42,773 nucleotides of DNA from a bacterium UBP8_UBA817 (GTDB lineage Bacteria; Margulisbacteria; Marinamargulisbacteria; SXXA01; SICP01), in assembly GCA_945888435.1 (NCBI GenBank), contig CAMCZW010000015.1:1-42773 (forward strand), written 5' to 3'. Shown piece after piece: positions 17,833-30,967 of this stretch. The position numbers were made by a program, and so were the translations under genes. Numbering within the stretch: the stretch's first letter is position 1; each line of letters starts with the position of its first letter. The notes under the pieces were generated by a model. The model was not told where the DNA came from, searched no databases, and saw only the letters and a program-made list of their open reading frames with translations.

Positions 17833-18156
17833 TCAGTTAAGCTTGATCTCTACATTCACGCCGGCTGGCAGATCAAGTTGCATTAAAGCATCAACCGTTG
17901 AGGTTGGAGGGTCCAGGATATCAATCAACCTTTTGTATATCCGTACCTCATAATGCTCCCCACCTCTTTTATCGATATGAGGAGACTTTAGAACGCACCA
18001 CACCTTTTTCTGGGTAGGCAGTGGGATAGGGCCCACTACCTTTGCGCCAGATCTCTCTGCGGTTGATACAATTCGCTCAGCAGATTGATCAATAACAGCA
18101 TGATCAAATGCTTTTAGACGAATTCTTATTTTTTGCTGACTTTTCTTTTCTGCCAC
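17833..18156 (-). CDS. rpsJ: 30S ribosomal protein S10
   Basis: 107 aa. [19 protein letters not shown] and [20 protein letters not shown] are diagnostic. S10 is also the NusB partner in antitermination. The start is GTG at 18156. It lies 15 nt after tuf, so an S10 leader is absent. Confidence 0.98.
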   Translation of the reverse strand: MAEKKSQQKIRIRLKAFDHAVIDQSAERIVSTAERSGAKVVGPIPLPTQKKVWCVLKSPHIDKRGGEHYEVRIYKRLIDILDPPTSTVDALMQLDLPAGVNVEIKLN

Positions 18157-18171
18157 AACGAACCTTCTCTG

Positions 18172-19371
18172 TTACTTAATAATTTTAGTTACAACGCCCG
18201 CGCCAACAGTTCTGCCACCCTCACGGATCGCAAACCTTAGTCCCTCTTCACATGCTACAGGAACAATCAATTCAACTTTCATTGTAATGTTGTCACCAGG
18301 CATTACCATCTCAACACCTTCAGGTAGGTCAATTGAACCTGTCACGTCAGTTGTTCGAATATAAAACTGAGGTCTGTATCCCTTGAAAAATGGGGTGTGT
18401 CTTCCACCCTCTTCTTTTTTCAATACATAAACTTCAGCATCAAAAATATGGTGAGGCTTAATTGATCCTGGAGCTGCCAAAACCTGACCTCTCTTCAAAT
18501 CTTCTTTCTCGATTCCTCTCAAAAGAACACCAACGTTGTCTCCAGCTTGACCTTCATCCAGTAATTTCCTGAACATCTCTACGCCAGTTACAGTTGTCTT
18601 TTTAGTTTCCTCACTAATTCCGATCACAGCAATTTCGTCACCGACACGAACGATACCTCTATCGATTCGCCCAGTAGCTACCGTTCCACGACCAGTAATG
18701 CTAAACACGTCCTCTACAGGCATCAAGAAAGGCTTATCGACTTGTCTTAGAGGAACAGGAATGTAGCTATCAACCGCATCCATTAATTCCCAAATACATT
18801 TCGCTGGACCATTTTCACTTTTATCTTGAGCCTCTAAAGCTTTCAAAGCTGAGCCTTTAACAAAAGGAATATCATCACCTGGGAAGTCATACTTACATAG
18901 CAACTCTCTTAATTCCATCTCAACTAGATCGATCAATTCAAGATCATCTACCTGATCTACTTTATTAAGAAATACAACGATATAAGGGACGTTAACCTGT
19001 CGCGCTAATAGGATATGCTCTCTAGTTTGAGGCATAGGGCCATCCGCCGCACTTACTACAAGGATTGCTCCATCCATCTGAGCCGCACCAGTGATCATAT
19101 TTTTAACATAATCAGCGTGACCAGGACAGTCTACGTGAGCATAGTGTCGAGCAACTGTTTCATACTCAACGTGTGCCGTTGCAATTGTAATCCCGCGCTC
19201 TTTTTCTTCTGGAGCTGCGTCGATTTCGTCATACTTTTTAGCGATCGCCCAACCTTTAGAGGCGAGGGTACTTGTAATCGCAGCCGTCAAAGTAGTCTTT
19301 CCGTGGTCAACGTGACCGATTGTACCTATGTTGACGTGTGGTTTTTTACGCTCAAACTTTTCTTTAGCCAT
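18172..19371 (-). CDS. tuf: elongation factor Tu
   Basis: 399 aa. It delivers aminoacyl-tRNA to the ribosome. GTPase motifs are G1 [10 protein letters not shown]2 [14 protein letters not shown]3 DCPGHADY and G4 NKVDQ. Domains 2 and 3 are complete, ending [12 protein letters not shown] single copy lies in this window, 14 nt after fusA, the str-operon order. Confidence 0.99.
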   Translation of the reverse strand: MAKEKFERKKPHVNIGTIGHVDHGKTTLTAAITSTLASKGWAIAKKYDEIDAAPEEKERGITIATAHVEYETVARHYAHVDCPGHADYVKNMITGAAQMDGAILVVSAADGPMPQTREHILLARQVNVPYIVVFLNKVDQVDDLELIDLVEMELRELLCKYDFPGDDIPFVKGSALKALEAQDKSENGPAKCIWELMDAVDSYIPVPLRQVDKPFLMPVEDVFSITGRGTVATGRIDRGIVRVGDEIAVIGISEETKKTTVTGVEMFRKLLDEGQAGDNVGVLLRGIEKEDLKRGQVLAAPGSIKPHHIFDAEVYVLKKEEGGRHTPFFKGYRPQFYIRTTDVTGSIDLPEGVEMVMPGDNITMKVELIVPVACEEGLRFAIREGGRTVGAGVVTKIIK

Positions 19372-19385
19372 TACAAAATACTCCT

Positions 19386-21464
19386 TTATTTTACCTTGGA
19401 AACAAGGGACTCAAAAATTGATTTAGGGCACTCACTATACATAAGAAACTGCATCGTGTAAATACCTCTTCCCTGTGTTAATGACCGTAAACTCGTTGAG
19501 TACCCAAACATTTCCGATAATGGGACATGGGATACGATTTTTTGGATATTTCCTTCTAGAGGTTCGATTTGTTCAATCTTGCCTCGTCGTCCATTCAGAT
19601 CGGAAATAATGTCACCCATATGAGCTTCAGGTATTTCCACCTCAACCTTCATAAGTGGCTCCAATACTACTCCGCCGGCTTTCTTTACGGCATCCTTTAC
19701 TGCATAAGATGCTGCGATTTGGAACGCGATGTCAGAAGAGTCAACCGGGTGGAAGGATCCATCCAAAGCGACTACTTTTATATCGATCATTGGGTAGCCA
19801 GCTAAGATACCTGTTGTAAAGGCCTCTTTGGCACCTTTCTCTACCGATGAGATGTATTCTTTAGGAATTCTTCCTCCGACAACCTTACTTTCGAAAGTGA
19901 AGCCAGTGCCTCTCTCCTGAGGCTCGATAGTTAGGACGACGTGTCCGTACTGACCTCGACCACCGGTTTGACGAATAAACTTACCTTCCGCTTCTGCTTT
20001 TTTAGTAATTGATTCTTTGTAGGCGACTTGAGGTTGACCGATGTTGGCCTGAACAGCAAATTCCCTCAGCATTCGGTCTGTAATAATTTCAAGATGTAAT
20101 TCTCCCATTCCTGAAATAATGACCTGACCTGTTTCTTGGTCTGTTCTGTAATGGAAAGTTGGATCTTCGTCACCCAATTTTTCCAACGCTTGAGACATTT
20201 TCTCTTGATCTGGTTTAGATTTTGGTTCAATTGCAACAAAAATAACTGGATCTGGAAAATCAATACTTTCTAATACAATAGGTTTATCTTCTGAACATAA
20301 TGTATGTCCTGTTTTTGTATCTTTTAGACCAATTACACCAATAATATCTCCAGATCTTGCCTCTTGCATCTCTTCACGAGTATTAGCATGCATTTGTAGA
20401 ATTCGACCTACACGCTCTCTTTTTCCTGTTGTTGCATTTAGGACATAAGTCCCTGGCTTCAAGACTCCAGAATAAACACGCGCATATGTCAAACGACCTA
20501 CATATGGGTCTGTTTGAATTTTGAAGGCTAAGGCTGAAAAGGATTCATCAGGGATCAACTTTCTTTCTTCTGGTTCGCCAGTTCTTGGGTTTAAGCCCTT
20601 TACATTTGGCAAATCCATAGGAGATGGGAGGTAATCTGCTATTGCATCTAATAAAGGTTGAATACCTTTATTTTTAAATGCAGTCCCACATAATACTGGG
20701 ATAATAGCTCCAGAAATCGTCAGGATTCTAAGACCATCCTTCACTTCTTCGATCGTTAACTCGCCAGTTTCTAGAAATTTTTCCAGATACTCGTCTTTAG
20801 CTTCTGTTACTTTTTCAAGGATAATATTTCTGAGCTCTTCATATTTCTCTTGATTTTCAGGTTGGATATTTTGAGTTTTAAAAGAAATTCCTTTGTCATC
20901 TTCATAGACATACTCGAGGCCTGAAACAAGATCAATTACACCTTTAAAATCTGACTCTGCTCCAATTGGATACTGAAGCATCAGAGGTTTTGCGTTAAGG
21001 TTTTTAATCATAGTTTGGATTGCTCGGTCAAAATTAGCACCGACTCTATCCATTTTATTAATAAAGGCAATTCGTGGAACACCGTATTTTACAGCCTGTC
21101 TCCATACGGTCTCGCTTTGAGGCTGAACCCCTGCAACTCCACAGAATACAGCGACCATTCCATCTAATACTCTTAAAGACCGCTCTACCTCGACCGTGAA
21201 GTCGACGTGACCTGGTGTATCAATAATATTAATTTGAATCTCTTTCCAAAAACAAGTAGTTGCAGCGGAAGTAATTGTAATCCCACGCTCTTGCTCTTGA
21301 ACCATCCAGTCCATGGTGGCGTTACCATCATGAACTTCTCCGATTTTGTGGGATTTTCCTGTATAAAATAAAACACGTTCAGTTAACGTGGTTTTACCAG
21401 CGTCAATATGTGCTGCAATCCCAATATTACGGATATATTTTAGATCAACTAACTTCTTTGACAT
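19386..21464 (-). CDS. fusA: elongation factor G
   Basis: 692 aa, full length. It catalyses translocation and, with RRF, ribosome recycling. G1 [16 protein letters not shown]2 [15 protein letters not shown]3 DTPGHVDF and G4 NKMDR are intact, and domain IV has the [14 protein letters not shown] stretch. Thirteen nt after rpsG. Confidence 0.99.
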   Translation of the reverse strand: MSKKLVDLKYIRNIGIAAHIDAGKTTLTERVLFYTGKSHKIGEVHDGNATMDWMVQEQERGITITSAATTCFWKEIQINIIDTPGHVDFTVEVERSLRVLDGMVAVFCGVAGVQPQSETVWRQAVKYGVPRIAFINKMDRVGANFDRAIQTMIKNLNAKPLMLQYPIGAESDFKGVIDLVSGLEYVYEDDKGISFKTQNIQPENQEKYEELRNIILEKVTEAKDEYLEKFLETGELTIEEVKDGLRILTISGAIIPVLCGTAFKNKGIQPLLDAIADYLPSPMDLPNVKGLNPRTGEPEERKLIPDESFSALAFKIQTDPYVGRLTYARVYSGVLKPGTYVLNATTGKRERVGRILQMHANTREEMQEARSGDIIGVIGLKDTKTGHTLCSEDKPIVLESIDFPDPVIFVAIEPKSKPDQEKMSQALEKLGDEDPTFHYRTDQETGQVIISGMGELHLEIITDRMLREFAVQANIGQPQVAYKESITKKAEAEGKFIRQTGGRGQYGHVVLTIEPQERGTGFTFESKVVGGRIPKEYISSVEKGAKEAFTTGILAGYPMIDIKVVALDGSFHPVDSSDIAFQIAASYAVKDAVKKAGGVVLEPLMKVEVEIPEAHMGDIISDLNGRRGKIEQIEPLEGNIQKIVSHVPLSEMFGYSTSLRSLTQGRGIYTMQFLMYSECPKSIFESLVSKVK

Positions 21465-21477
21465 ATTTATTTCCTAA

Positions 21478-21948
21478 TTACCATCTAAAGTGGGCAAATG
21501 CCTTGTTCGCTTCTGCCATTTTATGAGTGTCTTCACGTTTTTTTACGGAAGCACCGTTATTATGGTGAGCATCGATCAATTCGCCGGCCAATTTATCGAT
21601 CATGGTTTTTCCGGATCTAGATCTTGCGCTTGCGACGATCCATCTTAATGCCAATGAAAGCGCCCTGTCGTTTTTAACTTCCATAGGGACTTGGTAGGTT
21701 GACCCCCCAACACGTCTTGATCTTACTTCCATTACCGGAGCAACATTTTTGACGACTTTTTGGAATGCCTCTAGAGGCGACTCGTTAACTTTAGTTGACA
21801 GGTTCTCCAATGAGTCATATACGATTCTTGTAGCGATACTTTTCTTGCCGCCTCTCATTATTCTATTGATTAGGCGGGTTACTAAGTCACTTCCGTATCT
21901 TGAATCTGGAGTAACTTCCTTATTAAATTGTTTTGCTCTTCGTGACAT
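21478..21948 (-). CDS. rpsG: 30S ribosomal protein S7
   Basis: 156 aa. DSRYGSDLVTRLINRIMRGG and the RRVGGSTYQVPMEV core identify it. S7 nucleates the 30S head and represses the str operon in E. coli from the rpsL-rpsG gap. Here that gap is 19 nt, too short for a similar structure. Confidence 0.98.
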   Translation of the reverse strand: MSRRAKQFNKEVTPDSRYGSDLVTRLINRIMRGGKKSIATRIVYDSLENLSTKVNESPLEAFQKVVKNVAPVMEVRSRRVGGSTYQVPMEVKNDRALSLALRWIVASARSRSGKTMIDKLAGELIDAHHNNGASVKKREDTHKMAEANKAFAHFRW

Positions 21949-21967
21949 TCCTATTATCCCTTTTCAA

Positions 21968-22348
21968 TTATGATTTCTTTTTCTCGATTTTCGTACCATA
22001 TCTGGACCTAGATTGCTTACGTCCGGATACACCTTGCAAATCACCTCGACCTCTTTCAGTGTGATATCGTACGCCTGGCAAGTCTTTTACTCTACCGCCT
22101 CGGATATAAATAACCGAGTGTTCTTGTAAATTGTGACCCTCTCCAGGAATATAAGTAGAAACTTCCATTCCGTTAGATAGTCTTACCCGTGCTACTTTAC
22201 GTAGAGCAGAGTTTGGTTTTTTTGGTGTTGTTGTATAAACCCTGGTACAAATTCCACGTTTTTGTGGACACTTATCTAATGCAGGAGATTTTCCCTTCAC
22301 GTTCTTAGGTTTTCGTTTTTGTTTCATTAACTGATTTGCTGTAGGCAA
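21968..22348 (-). CDS. rpsL: 30S ribosomal protein S12
   Basis: 126 aa. [15 protein letters not shown], the [20 protein letters not shown] loop and [20 protein letters not shown] are conserved. The Lys positions changed in streptomycin-resistant mutants look wild type. The start is TTG at 22348 with GGAGAAAG upstream, chosen because it restores the family N-terminus. It follows rpoC by 55 nt; that gap has only a small GATGG/CCATC hairpin without a U-run. Confidence 0.97.
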   Translation of the reverse strand: MPTANQLMKQKRKPKNVKGKSPALDKCPQKRGICTRVYTTTPKKPNSALRKVARVRLSNGMEVSTYIPGEGHNLQEHSVIYIRGGRVKDLPGVRYHTERGRGDLQGVSGRKQSRSRYGTKIEKKKS

Positions 22349-22403
22349 TTGCTTTCTCCTTTACACAGATGGCGGACCATCGTATCTAAGTTGGGTTGGG
22401 TTG

Positions 22404-25400
22404 TCAAACCACAGCCTCTACTTCCTGTTCGACTTTTTCTTCTACTAAATTATAGTTTTTTGGTAATTCTAGGCCGACACGGCTGTAGTATCCTAAGCCT
22501 GTTCCTGCTGGAATTAATTTACCTATAATTACGTTTTCTTTTAAACCAAACATCGGGTCAACTTGACCTTCAATTGCGGCTTTCGTTAATACGCTCGCAG
22601 TTTGTTGGAATGATGATGCCGATATAAAGCTTTCTGTACTAAGAGATGCTCTCGTTACCCCTAACAACTCTCTTTGACCCGTTGCTAATTCGCTTCCTTT
22701 AGCACCAAAGATTACATTCTCTTTTTCAAACTGGCGCATATCGACCAAGTCGTTTGGTAATAAAGAAGTATCTCCGGAACTGATGACATTCACTTTACGT
22801 GTCATCTGTCTCACAATAACCTCAATGTGTTTACTGTTAATTTGAACACCTTGAGATCGGTAAACACGTTGGACTTCTTCAGTTAGATAAAGCTGAGTCG
22901 CCTCTACCCCCTGAGTGGCTAGGATATCATGTGGATTGATAACGCCATCAGTAAGCTGTTCACCTTTTTTAACTTGTTTTCCTGAATATACTTTTAATCT
23001 CATGTCGTATGAAATTTTATTTTCGAATTTCTGACCTGATTCGCTGATAACACTGATTAGGCGATACCCTTCTTGGTCAGACACGTCCACAACTCCATCA
23101 ACTTCGCTAAGTACAGCTGAGTCTTTTGGTTTTCTAGCTTCGAACAATTCTTCAACTCTTGGCAACCCTTGTACGATGTCTTTTGTTTTGCTGGAGTCGG
23201 CGCTATCAATGCGCTCCCTTGCAATTACTTGGCCACGTTTTATTTTTTCGCCATCTTGTACATATAGACGAGCTCCAGGAAGAAGGGCATATGATTCGCC
23301 AGGGAAAACCGTGACTGAAAAGGCTTGTTCTTTACTTCCTTTAATTTTCTTATCTAGCTTTTCGATTTTCTCAATCAATCCGCTTCTATTTTGTCCAGCT
23401 CCAACCTCGTCAAGTATTCTCATACGTGTTCCGATTTGGAGTTGTCTTGCTTTACTTTCAACTACTTGGAGTTCAAGTTTTTCTTTTGGATTATAGATAA
23501 AGCACTCACAGTTGGATTCTGCAAATACTTCGAGTACGTTGCCGGCTCCACCTTTTCTTTGTTTAAGATCTCCACCAATAATTTTTATTTGGCCTTCACT
23601 ATGAGATACCACGATTTCATAGGTAGGGTCATACTGGGCAATGACATGGTTTACTTTTATAGAAGCCCCTTCTGCGACTTGGAGCGCAGCACCTTTTGGT
23701 AAAGAATAAGGTACTTTTACTCCTGCTGGAGTCTCTACAACTAAGTCACTGTCTTGTGTAATTACCTGAATCATTGTTCCGTCGAGCTCTTTAAACTGCC
23801 CAACCATCAATGTATCGGAGAAGCTGACTTTACCTGCAGTTTTAGTAACGATATCAACGTTGGCTGCTCGACGAAGGTCGACCCCGCCAGTGTGGAACGT
23901 TCTCATTGTTAACTGTGTACCAGGCTCACCAATTGACTGTGCTGCGATAATCCCGATGGCTTCACCGACGCTGATTACTTGACCAGACGCTAGATCGACA
24001 CCAAAACATTTTTGGCAAATCCCTCTTTCAGCTTTACATTTGTAGATGCTTCGGGTGGTCACGACACGAATACCAGCTTGTTGAATCGCTTCTGCTAATT
24101 CGTCGGTAATTAATGTATCTGCTCCAACGATTATTTTACCGGTTGAAGGATCTTTGACATCTTCGATTGCAAATCGACCAGCAACCATTTCTTCAATAGA
24201 TACGACTTCATTTAAGCCATCTTTTACTGGGTGTAATGGAACCCCTTCTGTTGCGCCACAATCTTCAATACTAATCATGACATCTTGTGCAACGTCTACA
24301 AGTCTTCTTGTTAAGTATCCAGAGTCAGCAGTACGAAGTGCCGTGTCAACTAGCCCTTTTCTTGCTCCGTATGAAGAGATGAAATACTCTGTTAATGATA
24401 GGCCTTCTTTAAAGTTAGACTTAATTGGAATACTTACTGTACGTCCCTGTGCGTCGGACATTAATCCTCGCATTCCAGCTAGCTGACGTACCTGGTCCAT
24501 ATTTCCTCTAGCTCCGGAGTTGGCCATAATAAACAGGTTATTGAGTCGACCCAAGTTGCTTTCTAACTCGTTTGCAATTCTTTGAGAAGCGCTTCGCCAT
24601 AGCTCGTTGCTTCTCATCTGCTTTTCTTCTTGATTGATGTGACCATCTTTTTGAAGTTTTGCTAATTTTTCAACTTCGACCTCTACTTCTTTTACGATGA
24701 TCTTTTTTTGCTCAGGTATTTTGAGGTCATCAATTGAAATTGAAATTCCAGATAGTGTGGAATATTTAAATCCAATTCGTTTCATTTCATTGGCGAGTGA
24801 CGCAGTCACTTCGTTTCCATACTTTTTGAACCATTTTTCAATTAAATTGCCTAATTCTTTTTTACCAATAACTTCATTGACATAAGGTTCATTTTCAATT
24901 GAAAACTGTTTTAATGTATCCCGAATTGATTGGTTAAATAAAATTCGACCCACTGTTGTATCGATTCTTTTACCGTCTATACGAGCTTTAATTTGAGAAT
25001 GGAATCCGATGTATTTAGACTCCCAAGCTCGTTTGGCTTCATGAATATCGCTAAACACTTTACCTCTTCCAAGTTCAAGCTCAGGATCTTCCACTGTCAA
25101 GAAGTAGCAGCCAAGAACCATATCTTGAGATGGGGTAATAATGGCCCTTCCACTAGATGGAGAGAGGATATTATTAGTAGACATAATTAATAGTCTAGCC
25201 TCAGCTTGCGCCTCAACAGATAACGGAACGTGTACAGCCATTTGATCGCCGTCGAAGTCAGCATTGAATGCTGTACAAACAAGTGGGTGAACCTGAATTG
25301 CAGAGCCTTCAACCAAAATCGGCTCAAAGGCTTGAATCCCGAGCCTGTGGAGTGTCGGTGCACGGTTTAGGAGGACTAGCTGCCCTGTTATGACCGCCTC

Positions 25401-26618
25401 CAATGCATCCCATACCATGACGTCTTTTCTCTCTATTTTCTTTTTAGCACTTTTGACGTTGGATACCATACCATCTTTTACTAGTTTATGAATGACAAAT
25501 GGCTTGAATAATTCAAGGGCCATTTCTTTTGGAAGTCCACATTGGTGGAACTTAAGGTGAGGTCCAACGACGATAACTGACCTGGCTGAATAGTCTACTC
25601 TTTTACCAAGAAGGTTTTGTCTAAATCGGCCTTGTTTACCTTCGATGATATTTCCAAGAGATTTAAGAGGTCTCCCGTTTGTACCTGTTACTGAGCGTCC
25701 TCTTTTACCATTTGAAATTAAGACGTCGACAGATTCTTGAAGCATCCGTTTCTCGTTTCGCACGATCATTTCAGGAGCTCCAATATCCATTAGACGTTTT
25801 AGTCGATTATTTCGGTTAACAACCCTTCTGTATAAGTCGTTAAGGTCAGATGTTGCAAATCGGCCCCCTTCTAGCTGTACCATTGGACGTAAGTCTGGTG
25901 GCATTACTGGAATAACATCTAAAATCATCCATGATGGACTGTTTTTTGATTTTTGAATGGCTTCAAATAATCGAAGTCTTTTTGTGATTTTGATTCTTTT
26001 TTGGCCTTTTGAGTCTTCCATTTCGGTACGGAGTTGAACCATTGTTTTTTCAACATCAATTTCAGATAGGATTGCTTTTACTGCACTCGCACCCATATCG
26101 GCTGTGAATTTATTACCAAACTTCTCTTTATATTGTTGATACTCACCTTGAGAAAGTACTTGTTGTACTTTTAGCACGTCGTCCAGAGCTGCATCAACAC
26201 GAGTAACAATATATGAGTCATAGTAGATTACTTCTTCAAGCTGTCTACTAGACATATCCATTAGAAGCCCCATGAAGCTAGGGATCCCCTTCAAGAACCA
26301 GATGTGAGAAACCGGAGAGGCAAGTTCAATATGCCCCATCCGTTCACGACGCACTTTTGAGTGCGTGACTTCAACGCCACAACGCTCACAAACAATCCCT
26401 CTATATCTTACCCGTCTATATTTTCCGCATGAACATTCCCAATCTTTGACTGGACCAAATATTTTTTCACAGAATAAGCCTCTGCGTTCTGGCTTAAATG
26501 TTCGGTAGTTAATCGTTTCTGGTTTCTCAACTTCTCCATAGGACCAGTATCTGATCCGATCTGGAGAGGCTAAGCCAATTTGCAGCATATTAAAATCGTC
26601 TGGACTATTTACTAACAT
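22404..26618 (-). CDS. rpoC: DNA-directed RNA polymerase subunit beta prime
   Basis: 1404 aa, unsplit (Cyanobacteria split this gene). The N-terminal zinc site is C62, C64, C77, C80. The catalytic Mg site [12 protein letters not shown] is at about residues 450-460. A second zinc site lies around [10 protein letters not shown], and the trigger-loop region [16 protein letters not shown] follows. It lies 39 nt after rpoB, the usual rpoBC pair. Confidence 0.99.
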   Translation of the reverse strand: MLVNSPDDFNMLQIGLASPDRIRYWSYGEVEKPETINYRTFKPERRGLFCEKIFGPVKDWECSCGKYRRVRYRGIVCERCGVEVTHSKVRRERMGHIELASPVSHIWFLKGIPSFMGLLMDMSSRQLEEVIYYDSYIVTRVDAALDDVLKVQQVLSQGEYQQYKEKFGNKFTADMGASAVKAILSEIDVEKTMVQLRTEMEDSKGQKRIKITKRLRLFEAIQKSKNSPSWMILDVIPVMPPDLRPMVQLEGGRFATSDLNDLYRRVVNRNNRLKRLMDIGAPEMIVRNEKRMLQESVDVLISNGKRGRSVTGTNGRPLKSLGNIIEGKQGRFRQNLLGKRVDYSARSVIVVGPHLKFHQCGLPKEMALELFKPFVIHKLVKDGMVSNVKSAKKKIERKDVMVWDALEAVITGQLVLLNRAPTLHRLGIQAFEPILVEGSAIQVHPLVCTAFNADFDGDQMAVHVPLSVEAQAEARLLIMSTNNILSPSSGRAIITPSQDMVLGCYFLTVEDPELELGRGKVFSDIHEAKRAWESKYIGFHSQIKARIDGKRIDTTVGRILFNQSIRDTLKQFSIENEPYVNEVIGKKELGNLIEKWFKKYGNEVTASLANEMKRIGFKYSTLSGISISIDDLKIPEQKKIIVKEVEVEVEKLAKLQKDGHINQEEKQMRSNELWRSASQRIANELESNLGRLNNLFIMANSGARGNMDQVRQLAGMRGLMSDAQGRTVSIPIKSNFKEGLSLTEYFISSYGARKGLVDTALRTADSGYLTRRLVDVAQDVMISIEDCGATEGVPLHPVKDGLNEVVSIEEMVAGRFAIEDVKDPSTGKIIVGADTLITDELAEAIQQAGIRVVTTRSIYKCKAERGICQKCFGVDLASGQVISVGEAIGIIAAQSIGEPGTQLTMRTFHTGGVDLRRAANVDIVTKTAGKVSFSDTLMVGQFKELDGTMIQVITQDSDLVVETPAGVKVPYSLPKGAALQVAEGASIKVNHVIAQYDPTYEIVVSHSEGQIKIIGGDLKQRKGGAGNVLEVFAESNCECFIYNPKEKLELQVVESKARQLQIGTRMRILDEVGAGQNRSGLIEKIEKLDKKIKGSKEQAFSVTVFPGESYALLPGARLYVQDGEKIKRGQVIARERIDSADSSKTKDIVQGLPRVEELFEARKPKDSAVLSEVDGVVDVSDQEGYRLISVISESGQKFENKISYDMRLKVYSGKQVKKGEQLTDGVINPHDILATQGVEATQLYLTEEVQRVYRSQGVQINSKHIEVIVRQMTRKVNVISSGDTSLLPNDLVDMRQFEKENVIFGAKGSELATGQRELLGVTRASLSTESFISASSFQQTASVLTKAAIEGQVDPMFGLKENVIIGKLIPAGTGLGYYSRVGLELPKNYNLVEEKVEQEVEAVV

Positions 26619-26657
26619 TAATTTGCTCCTCCGTGAGTCATATCTGTAGCCTTAGGG

Positions 26658-29600
26658 TTACCGAGTATCAATTTCACTGCCATCGGATGACAATACTTTG
26701 ATGTCTAGTGCGATTGATCGTAGCTCCCGAAGCAATACACGGAAGGACTCAGGGGTTCCGGGATTCGACAGGGGTTTTCCTTTGATAATCGACTCATACG
26801 CTTTTGCACGACCGGTTAAGTCGTCCGATTTAACTGTTAACATTTCTTGTAGAGTATGAGCAGCGCCGTACGCTTCTAATGCCCAAACTTCCATCTCTCC
26901 AAATCGTTGTCCACCATACTGGGCTTTACCACCAAGAGGCTGTTGAGTAACGAGAGAGTAAGGTCCTGTTGATCTGGCATGTATCTTATCTTCGACTAAG
27001 TGAATTAGTTTAAGCATGTACATGTATCCGACAGTTACTTCACGCTCAAAAGGCTCGCCTGTTCGTCCATCTCGCAGTTTTACTTTACCGCTAGATTGAA
27101 CCCATTCGTATCCTTTTACAGCTGAGGCTTCGAGTAGTTTTTCTTGTACTTTTTTTACAGAGGCTTGTTCTTCGAGAACCTCGTCAAATAATTGCACTTC
27201 AAAGTTTTTACCCAGAATATGGGAAGCCATTCCGATTAATGTTTCGAATAGCTGTCCGACGTTCATCCTTGAAGGAACCCCTAATGGATTCAAAATAACA
27301 TCGATTGGTTGTCCATTGGGTAGGAACGGCATATCTTCCTCAGGTAAAACGGTTGAAATAACCCCTTTATTCCCGTGGCGTCCGGCCATTTTATCCCCAA
27401 TTGAAATTTTTCGAAGTTGGGCGACATAGACTCTGACGATGCAATTAACACCAGGAGGTAAATTGTCATTGGTATCTTTTGAGAAAACACGAACGCCAAT
27501 TACTTTTCCTGTGACTCCAGAAGACACACGCAGTGACGTATCTCTCATGTCTCTGGCTTTGTCACCAAAGATTGCCCTTAAAAGCTTTTCCTCTGCAGGT
27601 GGCTCAGTTTCGCCTTTCGGAGTTACTTTGCCAACTAGGATATCTCCAGAATTTACTTCAGCACCGATTCGAATAATCCCTTGCTCGTCGAGACTTTTTA
27701 AGGAATCTTCTGAGACATTTGGAACCTCTCGGGTAATTTCTTCTGGCCCTAATTTAGTTGTACGAATATCAATTTCATATTTATGGATATGGATTGAAGA
27801 AAATACATCATCTTTAATTAGACGTTCAGAAATGATGATCGCATCTTCAAAGTTATATCCTTCCCATGGAATTAACGCGATAGATACGTTTCGTCCTAAT
27901 GCAAGCTCTCCATTGCAAGTTGAAGCGCCATCCGCAAGGATAGCCCCAACCTCAATTTGATCGCCCACTCTGACGATTGGCTTTTGGTTTTTACAAGTAT
28001 TTTGGTTTGATCTTGTGTATTTATGAAGAATATACACATCGTCTTTCCCTTTTCCTTTTGCTTTGGAATCTGTAGAAACAACAATTTCTTCGCCTGTTAC
28101 TCTTGTAACAACACCGGCTCTACGTGCTCGGATTAAACTGTGCGAATCTCTTGCAACAATTTTCTCTAAACCTGTACCGATATAAGGCTCTTCAGTAAAT
28201 AGAAGAGGAACAGCTTGACGTTGCATGTTTGCACCCATTAAAGCTCGGTTCGCGTCATCATGCTCTAAGAATGGAATTAATCCACAAGAAATTCCGACTA
28301 GCTGACCAGGAGAAACGCCAATAAATTGGATTTTATCTGCTGGTGATAGTGAAAACTCTCGATTGTGTCTAGCAATAACAAAGTTTCCAGTAAATTTCCC
28401 ATCTTTATTGGGAGTGTCCCAAGGAGCGATGTAATATTTATCTTCAACGTCTGCAGCGAGATATTCAATTTTGCCAGTAATTTTTGTATTTTCAATCTTG
28501 ACATATGGCGTTTCAATAAATCCATATTCATTAATACGGGCATAAGTGGCAAGTGGCCCGATTAGACCCGCGTTTGGTCCCTCTGGAGTTTCGATAGGAC
28601 AAATTCGACCGTAGTGTGAGGGATGAATATCACGAACTTCAAATCCAGCTCTCTCTTTCGTTAACCCGCCGGGCCCCAAGGCGCTGAGACGTCTTTTGTG
28701 GACAATTTCTGCCAATGGGTTTGTTTGGTCCATAAACTGAGACAGCTGTGAACTTCCGAAGAACTCTCTCATTACTGCCACTAAAGGTCGGATATTAATC
28801 AATTGTTGAGGATTGATTTTCTCATTTCCCTTAATTGACATTTGCTCACGGATTAAACGCTCTAGTCTCGCAAGTCCAACACGAAACTGCTTTTGAAGCT
28901 GTTCGCCTACTGTTCGGATACGTCTGTTTCCAAGGTGATCGATATCATCGGTAATCCCTTGCTCTCTTACTAGGTCTAAAACGTAGTTAAGGATTCCAAA
29001 AATATCTTCGTGACTTAGAACTGTTAATTTTTTGTCTACTTTAATTTCTAGACGTTCGTTGATTCTGTATCGTCCAACTGTACTTAAGTCATATTTATTT
29101 TCATCAAAAAACATTCCATTAAGAAGTAACTTGGCTCCGTCTAAAGTAACAGGGTCGCCAGGTCTTAATTTTTTGTGAAGTTCAATTAGCGACTCTTCTA
29201 AGCTTGCAACTGGAGATTTTTCGATTGTTTTTTGGAAAAGCTCTCTGTTTTCATCTTTTTTGATTCGTTTTAAAATTTCTTGTTCAGAATAGCCTAATGC
29301 ACCCAGAAACATAGTCATGGGGACTTTTTTCATTTTATTGATATTTGCAAATAGCACCTGATTGGAATCAGTTTCAATTTCTAACCAAGATCCTCGGTTA
29401 GGAATAATTGTGGCGAGGTAGCTAATCTTACCAGGAGAAGTCCCTTCTCTTCTTCTGAAGTAAACGCCTGGAGATCTTACGAACTGACTAACAACAACTC
29501 TTTCTGCACCATTCACTAGGAATGTTCCCATTTCAGACATGACGGGAATATCGCTCATAAATACTTCTTGCTCGATAACTTCGCCGGTTTCTTTACTGGT

Positions 29601-29894
29601 TAAACGGACAGGCACTCTCAATGAGGCTGAATAGGTGATTTCACGGTGTTTGCACTCTTCGAAGGAATATTCCGGTTCTTCGAAACGGTAGTTCTCTAAG
29701 AATTCTAATTCAAGCTTTCCACCATATGCAACAATTGGGGAAACATTTTTAAATTCTTCTTTTAAGCCTTCTTCAATAAATTGTTTGAAAGAATTAACTT
29801 GGATTTCAATAAGATTGGGAATTGCCACGTCTGCGAAGGATATTTTTTCTTGCAGCCGTTCGCGCTGTCTAACCGGAGTTTGTTTACCTAACAC
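26658..29894 (-). CDS. rpoB: DNA-directed RNA polymerase subunit beta
   Basis: 1078 aa, shorter than the E. coli protein (1342) because lineage-specific insertions are lacking. The rifampicin region [16 protein letters not shown] and [12 protein letters not shown] (about residues 378-405) is wild type, suggesting intrinsic sensitivity. The C-terminal [20 protein letters not shown] is intact. The start is GTG at 29894 with GAGG 7 nt upstream. The ribosome-binding region repeats one arm of the upstream hairpin. Confidence 0.98.
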   Translation of the reverse strand: MLGKQTPVRQRERLQEKISFADVAIPNLIEIQVNSFKQFIEEGLKEEFKNVSPIVAYGGKLELEFLENYRFEEPEYSFEECKHREITYSASLRVPVRLTSKETGEVIEQEVFMSDIPVMSEMGTFLVNGAERVVVSQFVRSPGVYFRRREGTSPGKISYLATIIPNRGSWLEIETDSNQVLFANINKMKKVPMTMFLGALGYSEQEILKRIKKDENRELFQKTIEKSPVASLEESLIELHKKLRPGDPVTLDGAKLLLNGMFFDENKYDLSTVGRYRINERLEIKVDKKLTVLSHEDIFGILNYVLDLVREQGITDDIDHLGNRRIRTVGEQLQKQFRVGLARLERLIREQMSIKGNEKINPQQLINIRPLVAVMREFFGSSQLSQFMDQTNPLAEIVHKRRLSALGPGGLTKERAGFEVRDIHPSHYGRICPIETPEGPNAGLIGPLATYARINEYGFIETPYVKIENTKITGKIEYLAADVEDKYYIAPWDTPNKDGKFTGNFVIARHNREFSLSPADKIQFIGVSPGQLVGISCGLIPFLEHDDANRALMGANMQRQAVPLLFTEEPYIGTGLEKIVARDSHSLIRARRAGVVTRVTGEEIVVSTDSKAKGKGKDDVYILHKYTRSNQNTCKNQKPIVRVGDQIEVGAILADGASTCNGELALGRNVSIALIPWEGYNFEDAIIISERLIKDDVFSSIHIHKYEIDIRTTKLGPEEITREVPNVSEDSLKSLDEQGIIRIGAEVNSGDILVGKVTPKGETEPPAEEKLLRAIFGDKARDMRDTSLRVSSGVTGKVIGVRVFSKDTNDNLPPGVNCIVRVYVAQLRKISIGDKMAGRHGNKGVISTVLPEEDMPFLPNGQPIDVILNPLGVPSRMNVGQLFETLIGMASHILGKNFEVQLFDEVLEEQASVKKVQEKLLEASAVKGYEWVQSSGKVKLRDGRTGEPFEREVTVGYMYMLKLIHLVEDKIHARSTGPYSLVTQQPLGGKAQYGGQRFGEMEVWALEAYGAAHTLQEMLTVKSDDLTGRAKAYESIIKGKPLSNPGTPESFRVLLRELRSIALDIKVLSSDGSEIDTR

Positions 29895-29910
29895 TGAGCC
29901 ACCTCATGAC

Positions 29911-29947
29911 AAAAAACTAAACCTGAGCCACTACTGTGGCTCAGGTT
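29911..29947 (-). terminator. rplL-rpoB attenuator hairpin
   Basis: In the transcript direction a perfect 12-bp stem, AACCTGAGCCAC with GTGGCTCAGGTT and a 4-nt AGTA loop, is followed by TAGTTTTTT. This is terminator-like with an interrupted U-run and lies between the rplL stop and the rpoB start. Partial terminators between rplL and rpoB are known in E. coli, where they lower rpoBC expression relative to the ribosomal proteins. The same role is inferred here. Complete termination is unlikely because rpoBC and everything downstream would be cut off. Confidence 0.75.
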
Positions 29948-29969
29948 GATCACGCCTTATATAATGAAA

Positions 29970-30332
29970 TTACTTAATTTCAACTTTAGCACCTTGTTCT
30001 TCAAGTGCTTTTTTAATTTTCTCAGCTTCTTCTCTATCGATGTTTTCTTTAACTGGTTTTGGAGCTGCGTCAACTAGGTCTTTTGCTTCTTTAAGTCCTA
30101 GACCTGTAACTTCTCTAACTGCTTTCAAAACTTGGATCTTTTTATCTCCACAATCAACTAGTGTGACCGTGACAGTTGAGCTTACTTCTTCAACTTCAGC
30201 TGCTGCTGTAGCTGCTGCTGCCATCATAGGTGCTGCGGCGACAACGCCAAATTTATCTTCTAGAGCTTTAACTAACTCTGATAATTCTAATACTGACATT
30301 TTTTCGATTACTTCAATTACTGCTTGTGACAC
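29970..30332 (-). CDS. rplL: 50S ribosomal protein L7/L12
   Basis: 120 aa. It has an N-terminal dimerisation region, an Ala-rich hinge and the C-terminal domain with [20 protein letters not shown] and [20 protein letters not shown]. It forms the stalk that recruits translation GTPases. The start is GTG at 30332 with GGAGG upstream. The 100-nt gap after rplJ holds only a weak 7-bp stem. Confidence 0.98.
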   Translation of the reverse strand: MSQAVIEVIEKMSVLELSELVKALEDKFGVVAAAPMMAAAATAAAEVEEVSSTVTVTLVDCGDKKIQVLKAVREVTGLGLKEAKDLVDAAPKPVKENIDREEAEKIKKALEEQGAKVEIK

Positions 30333-30432
30333 GATGGCCTCCTAATTTATCTTTACTTCTACGACACTTTATTAAATTACTTTTACTCGCTTCCTCCTAC
30401 ACTGTATCGGCCTTGACAAATTCTGCCAAGTC

Positions 30433-30966
30433 TTAGGCGTTTTCTTTTTTATCTTTAATGGCTTGCAATGTATATACCAACCCTCTTAATGGGCCAGACA
30501 ATGCCATTACCAATCCTGTAATTGGTGACTTGATACCACCGATTACTCTTGCGATAAGCTCTTCTCTGCTTGGTAGCTCTGCAAGCTCTCTCACTGTACC
30601 ATCAGTGAGCATCTTGTTTTCCATGACAGCCGCTTTTAGAACAAGCTTATCGTTTTCTTTAGCAAATTTCACGAGCACCTTAGAAACTCTGCTAACATCT
30701 CCGACAGATGTAATAAATGCGCTTGGCCCTTCAAACAAGGTTTTATCATAAGCCACGCCTATTTCGTCTAATGCGAGGCGCACCAATGTGTTTTTGTATA
30801 TTTTAAGTTCTGCACTTTCTTCTTTAAGTTGACGCCTTAGCCGAGTTAAAGCTCCGACAGTCAATCCCCTGTATTCAGTAACAATCGCAATATTTGATTG
30901 CTCAAATTTTTCTCTAATGAGTTGAACTTGAACTTCTTTGTCTTTCAGAATTTGTTGGTTGGCCAT
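30433..30966 (-). CDS. rplJ: 50S ribosomal protein L10
   Basis: 177 aa. The N-terminal rRNA-binding part contains IAIVTEYRGLTVGALTRLRR and YKNTLVRLA; the C-terminal helix carries the L7/L12 dimers. In many bacteria L10 regulates its operon through a long leader upstream of rplJ. Here only 1 nt separates rplA and rplJ, so that leader is absent. Confidence 0.97.
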   Translation of the reverse strand: MANQQILKDKEVQVQLIREKFEQSNIAIVTEYRGLTVGALTRLRRQLKEESAELKIYKNTLVRLALDEIGVAYDKTLFEGPSAFITSVGDVSRVSKVLVKFAKENDKLVLKAAVMENKMLTDGTVRELAELPSREELIARVIGGIKSPITGLVMALSGPLRGLVYTLQAIKDKKENA

Positions 30967-30967
30967 C

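Noticed and set aside
22368-22381. Small GATGG/CCATC hairpin between rpoC and rpsL as a terminator
   Set aside because: Only 5 bp and no U-run.
27439-27960. 173-codon plus-strand frame inside rpoB
   Set aside because: Antisense shadow of rpoB with no family signature; the same holds for other long frames opposite rpoC, fusA and tuf.
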